64,000 nt of DNA from assembly GCA_949592205.1 (NCBI GenBank), contig CATIUR010000001.1, positions 5,000,001-5,064,000 of the forward strand, in the 5' to 3' direction. The DNA is from Helichrysum umbraculigerum. Taxonomy: Eukaryota > Streptophyta > Magnoliopsida > Asterales > Asteraceae. Under the pieces are notes generated by a model. The model did no database searches, had not been told where the DNA came from, and saw nothing but the letters and a program-made list of their open reading frames with translations. Shown one piece after another: positions 61,601 to 64,000 of this stretch (its first letter is position 1; the number at the start of each line of letters is the position of its first letter). Made by a program: the position numbers and the translations under genes.

Positions 61601-62867
61601 ATGCCTCCTCGACGACAGGTCACTCTTAGTGAAGCCGAACTTGCGGGTATGATTGCCAGTAGTGTAGCCCAAGCCTTAGCTGTCCGAGCAACCACTCCTG
61701 GTAGCGAAGATACGGCTAACAATACACCACCACCCAAACTCTGCACCTACAAGGACTTCCAAAACTGCAAACCCTTGAGCTTCCCAGGTACTGAAGGAGC
61801 AATCGGTCTGGTACGCTGGATCGAGAAAATCGAATCAGTGTTCCTCATTTGCAACTGCACGGAAGAGGACAAAGTCAAATTTGCCGCCAGCACCTTTACT
61901 GACACTGCCCTTACCTGGTGGAACACATACGCTCAGACTGTGAGCGTCGCTAATGCTTACAAACTCCAGTGGGATGAGCTGAAGAATATGCTGAAGGGCG
62001 AGTACTGCCCAAGAGATGAACTGAAACAACTAGAAGTGGAATTTTGGAACCACAAAATGCAAGGTGACGACATCACCGGTTACACAAATCGCTTTCACCA
62101 ACTGGCACTTCTGTGCCCATCCATGGTTGATCCCAAGTACAAGAGGATCGAAAAGTACGTCGATGGACTCCCCGACAGACTTCAGGACCTGGTAACTTCG
62201 TCCAAACCGGGTACTATTCAGAACGCCATTCGCATGGCTCATTAACTGACGGTAAACTCTGTTCGCCGTGGCCCAACTCCTACCCCATCTGCAAACAAAC
62301 GCAAATGGGAAGCCAATCCCCACTCATCCAACCCTACCTCTGACAAAAAGCCTGCAACCGTTAATACCGATGACTCGAAGGCTTACAAGGGGAGCAAGCC
62401 TTACTGCTCCAAAATGTAGTCGTCATCATGACGGTACCTGTCCCTGCTCCAAATGCAAGAAATTCGGGCATCTGGCCAAGGACTGCCGAAACAACCCTAC
62501 TGGTACCGATACTGCTGCACCCAAGACCTGCTATGAGTGCAACGGTACAGGGCACTTCAGAAAGGACTGCCCAAAGGTAAAGGCGGGAACCAACTTCACG
62601 AAAGGAAGAGCTTATGTAATTAACGCTAGGGAGGATGACCCGAACCCGAGACTTTGTGATTTGCTCAACCCGGGTACGCACATTTCTAGATTACCCGAAC
62701 TGCTTAACAACTTATGTATATTGCCTTGCGTTCTATGTACTTTCCTAGACCCTAAGTACACAATAGGATTAGGAAACGACCGACTACTTGAATCCCGACA
62801 GCGCAATTTGTTTTGCACTTTAAATACAGCAACCAAACTTCCCTCCCAAACACCTCACACTGGTTGA
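61601..62867 (+). pseudogene. gag: gag of element E with stop and frameshift, joined to degenerate protease
   Basis: The ATG at 61601 starts MPPRRQVTLSEAE, as in G. The Gag domain (LTWWNTYAQ, RFHQLALLCP) is open for 214 codons until TAA at 62243, where element 1 has a Glu codon. The zinc knuckles CSKCKKFGHLAKDC and CYECNGTGHFRKDC follow in another frame. After KGRAYVINARE the frame continues into a poor match of the protease region (DPKYTIGLGND compared with DVKYTVELANG) with no DTG site, and stops at 62867. The N-terminal 214 codons could still make a truncated Gag. Confidence 0.85.
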
Positions 62868-63000
62868 GACCGGGAACTCGAACACTTTCACTTGATTCGC
62901 AACTGACCATGTCCCGTGGACAAATGGTCGATACTCTTTACAAATTTTCCCAAACGATACCGATTACTACTTCAAACAAATTTCGGGACGAAATTCTTCT
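62868..63000 (+). other. 3' internal sequence of element E
   Basis: Short non-coding remainder containing the conserved TTTCGGGACGAAATTCTT. Confidence 0.6.
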
Positions 63001-63013
63001 AACAAGGGGAGAA
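63001..63013 (+). promoter_or_regulatory. polypurine tract of element E
   Basis: AACAAGGGGAGAA directly before the 3' LTR. Confidence 0.88.
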
Positions 63014-63104
63014 TGTAACAACCCCAAATTTAGGGCCAATTTAAAATTTTCCTAATTTCGTGTTTACTACTTGTATTTAATATGAAATAGGATTAAATAT
63101 GTTA

Positions 63105-63162
<58 letters not shown>

Positions 63163-64000
63163 TGATATATATATACACGTATACGATTCGTTCAAATCGT
63201 ATAAAAACTACAATTGTACAAACATACGGACGTTGGTAAAACAATTATTAAATAATGTGGAATTATTTAATTACACAAACTATTATTTTATATTATGTTT
63301 ATAATATAACGAAAGCGTACGTTTTAATCAAAACGTTACCGAACTCTCCGAAAACTCGACCAACAGACAAAACAAAACAAAGTTATATTGTATAACTTGA
63401 AAACAAAGTATTTTATTAAAATACTTCAACTAAATTATCGAATAATATCTCGTATTTTAAAATGTATAATTAATCGCGTACAAAATTATTTTAACGTTTA
63501 AACGACTGGGGAAACGAACACCGCACGGAGCGCAAACGCGAGGGAGCAAAAAGTGGTGAGACCACATCTTGGTGGCCCCACCAAAACCGGTCAAGGTGAG
63601 GGGTGCCAAACCCTCACCCTTTTGATCACTTAAGCACACAAACACACCCTTACTCAACCTCTCTCAACTCTCTCTCTAATCTCTAGTCTCTCTCTCTATC
63701 TCGGCTCACTCTCTCTCTCTAGAAAACACCCACTAAACGAGCTTGGATTACAAAAAGAAAAGGAGCAAAGTGATCACCACAACGAGGGCTACGATCCTAT
63801 CTTTTCGGTTTCTCGATTCGACAACTTTGTAAGTTTTCCGGCGACCTTCCGAACTTTCCGATTACATTTATTTTGCTTCCATGATGTTCCCCTAGCTTTA
63901 TAATGTCCAAAAGATATGTTAAAACTCGTTTTTAAAACTCGAAAGTATAAACCGAACACCTAAACTAAAAACAGTCCCCTTTCGCAATTTTTATAAAACC
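63014..64000 (+). repeat. 3' LTR of element E, first 987 bases
   Basis: Repeats 57210 onward with very few changes. The TA run (about 63107-63160) is much longer than in the 5' LTR. The window ends before the palindrome array. Confidence 0.93.

Larger units (their letters stand above)
57210..64000 (+). mobile_element. element E: gag-only gypsy derivative, runs off the right edge
   Basis: A 5' LTR of 3120 bp, primer site, broken accessory ORF, broken gag, degenerate protease traces, polypurine tract and the first 987 bases of the 3' LTR. Reverse transcriptase, RNase H and integrase are absent; the internal region is only 2.7 kb. This is the layout of plant retrotransposons that keep only gag and depend on others. 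The two LTRs look nearly identical over the shared part, so it moved recently. Confidence 0.88.

Overview
The window is plant nuclear DNA built almost entirely of nested long-terminal-repeat (LTR) retrotransposons. There are no prokaryotic features. The Ty3/gypsy elements carry Tekay/Del-type chromovirus proteins, and the Ty1/copia element is of the SIRE/Maximus type with a large extra ORF after pol. Both lineages use an initiator-Met tRNA primer site (TGGTATCAGAGC). The mix and the protein style recall the daisy family (Asteraceae), but that assignment is inference.

Layout. Positions 1-1597 and 12330-15021 are the old host sequence: a possible gene fragment at the left edge, a compound TTA/TCA microsatellite and two small inverted-repeat elements (12334-12812 and 13260-13446). 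Element 1 (1598-12329, + strand) is a complete, nearly intact gypsy element with a CTTAG target duplication, a small ORF before gag and one 1474-codon gag-pol ORF. Element F (15022 to beyond the window, - strand) is an old, broken gypsy element. Inside F sit element G (21576-31713, - strand, intact 1506-codon gag-pol) and, within F's right LTR, element D (from 32691, + strand). D is related to F by its LTRs but has no gag-pol. D's 3' LTR is interrupted three times: by a solo LTR, H (38492-41154, - strand, ATATA duplication), by the complete copia element (41574-54443, ATTTT duplication) and by element E (57210 to past the right edge), a gag-only gypsy derivative without reverse transcriptase or integrase. 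The insertion order is F, then G and D, then H, copia and E inside D. Element 1 is independent.

How the parts work. Elements 1 and G encode everything needed for their own copying: Gag with two zinc knuckles, aspartic protease, reverse transcriptase, RNase H, integrase and a C-terminal chromodomain-like segment. The copia element has a full pol and an 884-codon ORF3 but a stop codon inside gag. D and E look like non-autonomous passengers that keep LTR, primer site and polypurine tract.

Most notable is a family of short interrupted palindromes. The GCGAC-type half-site is followed by its reverse complement, with a total length of almost always 23 bases (24 in G). Arrays of these occur in the LTRs of elements 1, G, H and E and also in three non-coding parts of the unrelated copia element. 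Other points of interest are a coiled-coil ORF ahead of gag that is recognisable in elements 1 and F (start fused to gag in G, decayed in D), and an LTR segment with splice-site-like ends and two adjacent stem-loops whose paired bases change together between elements.
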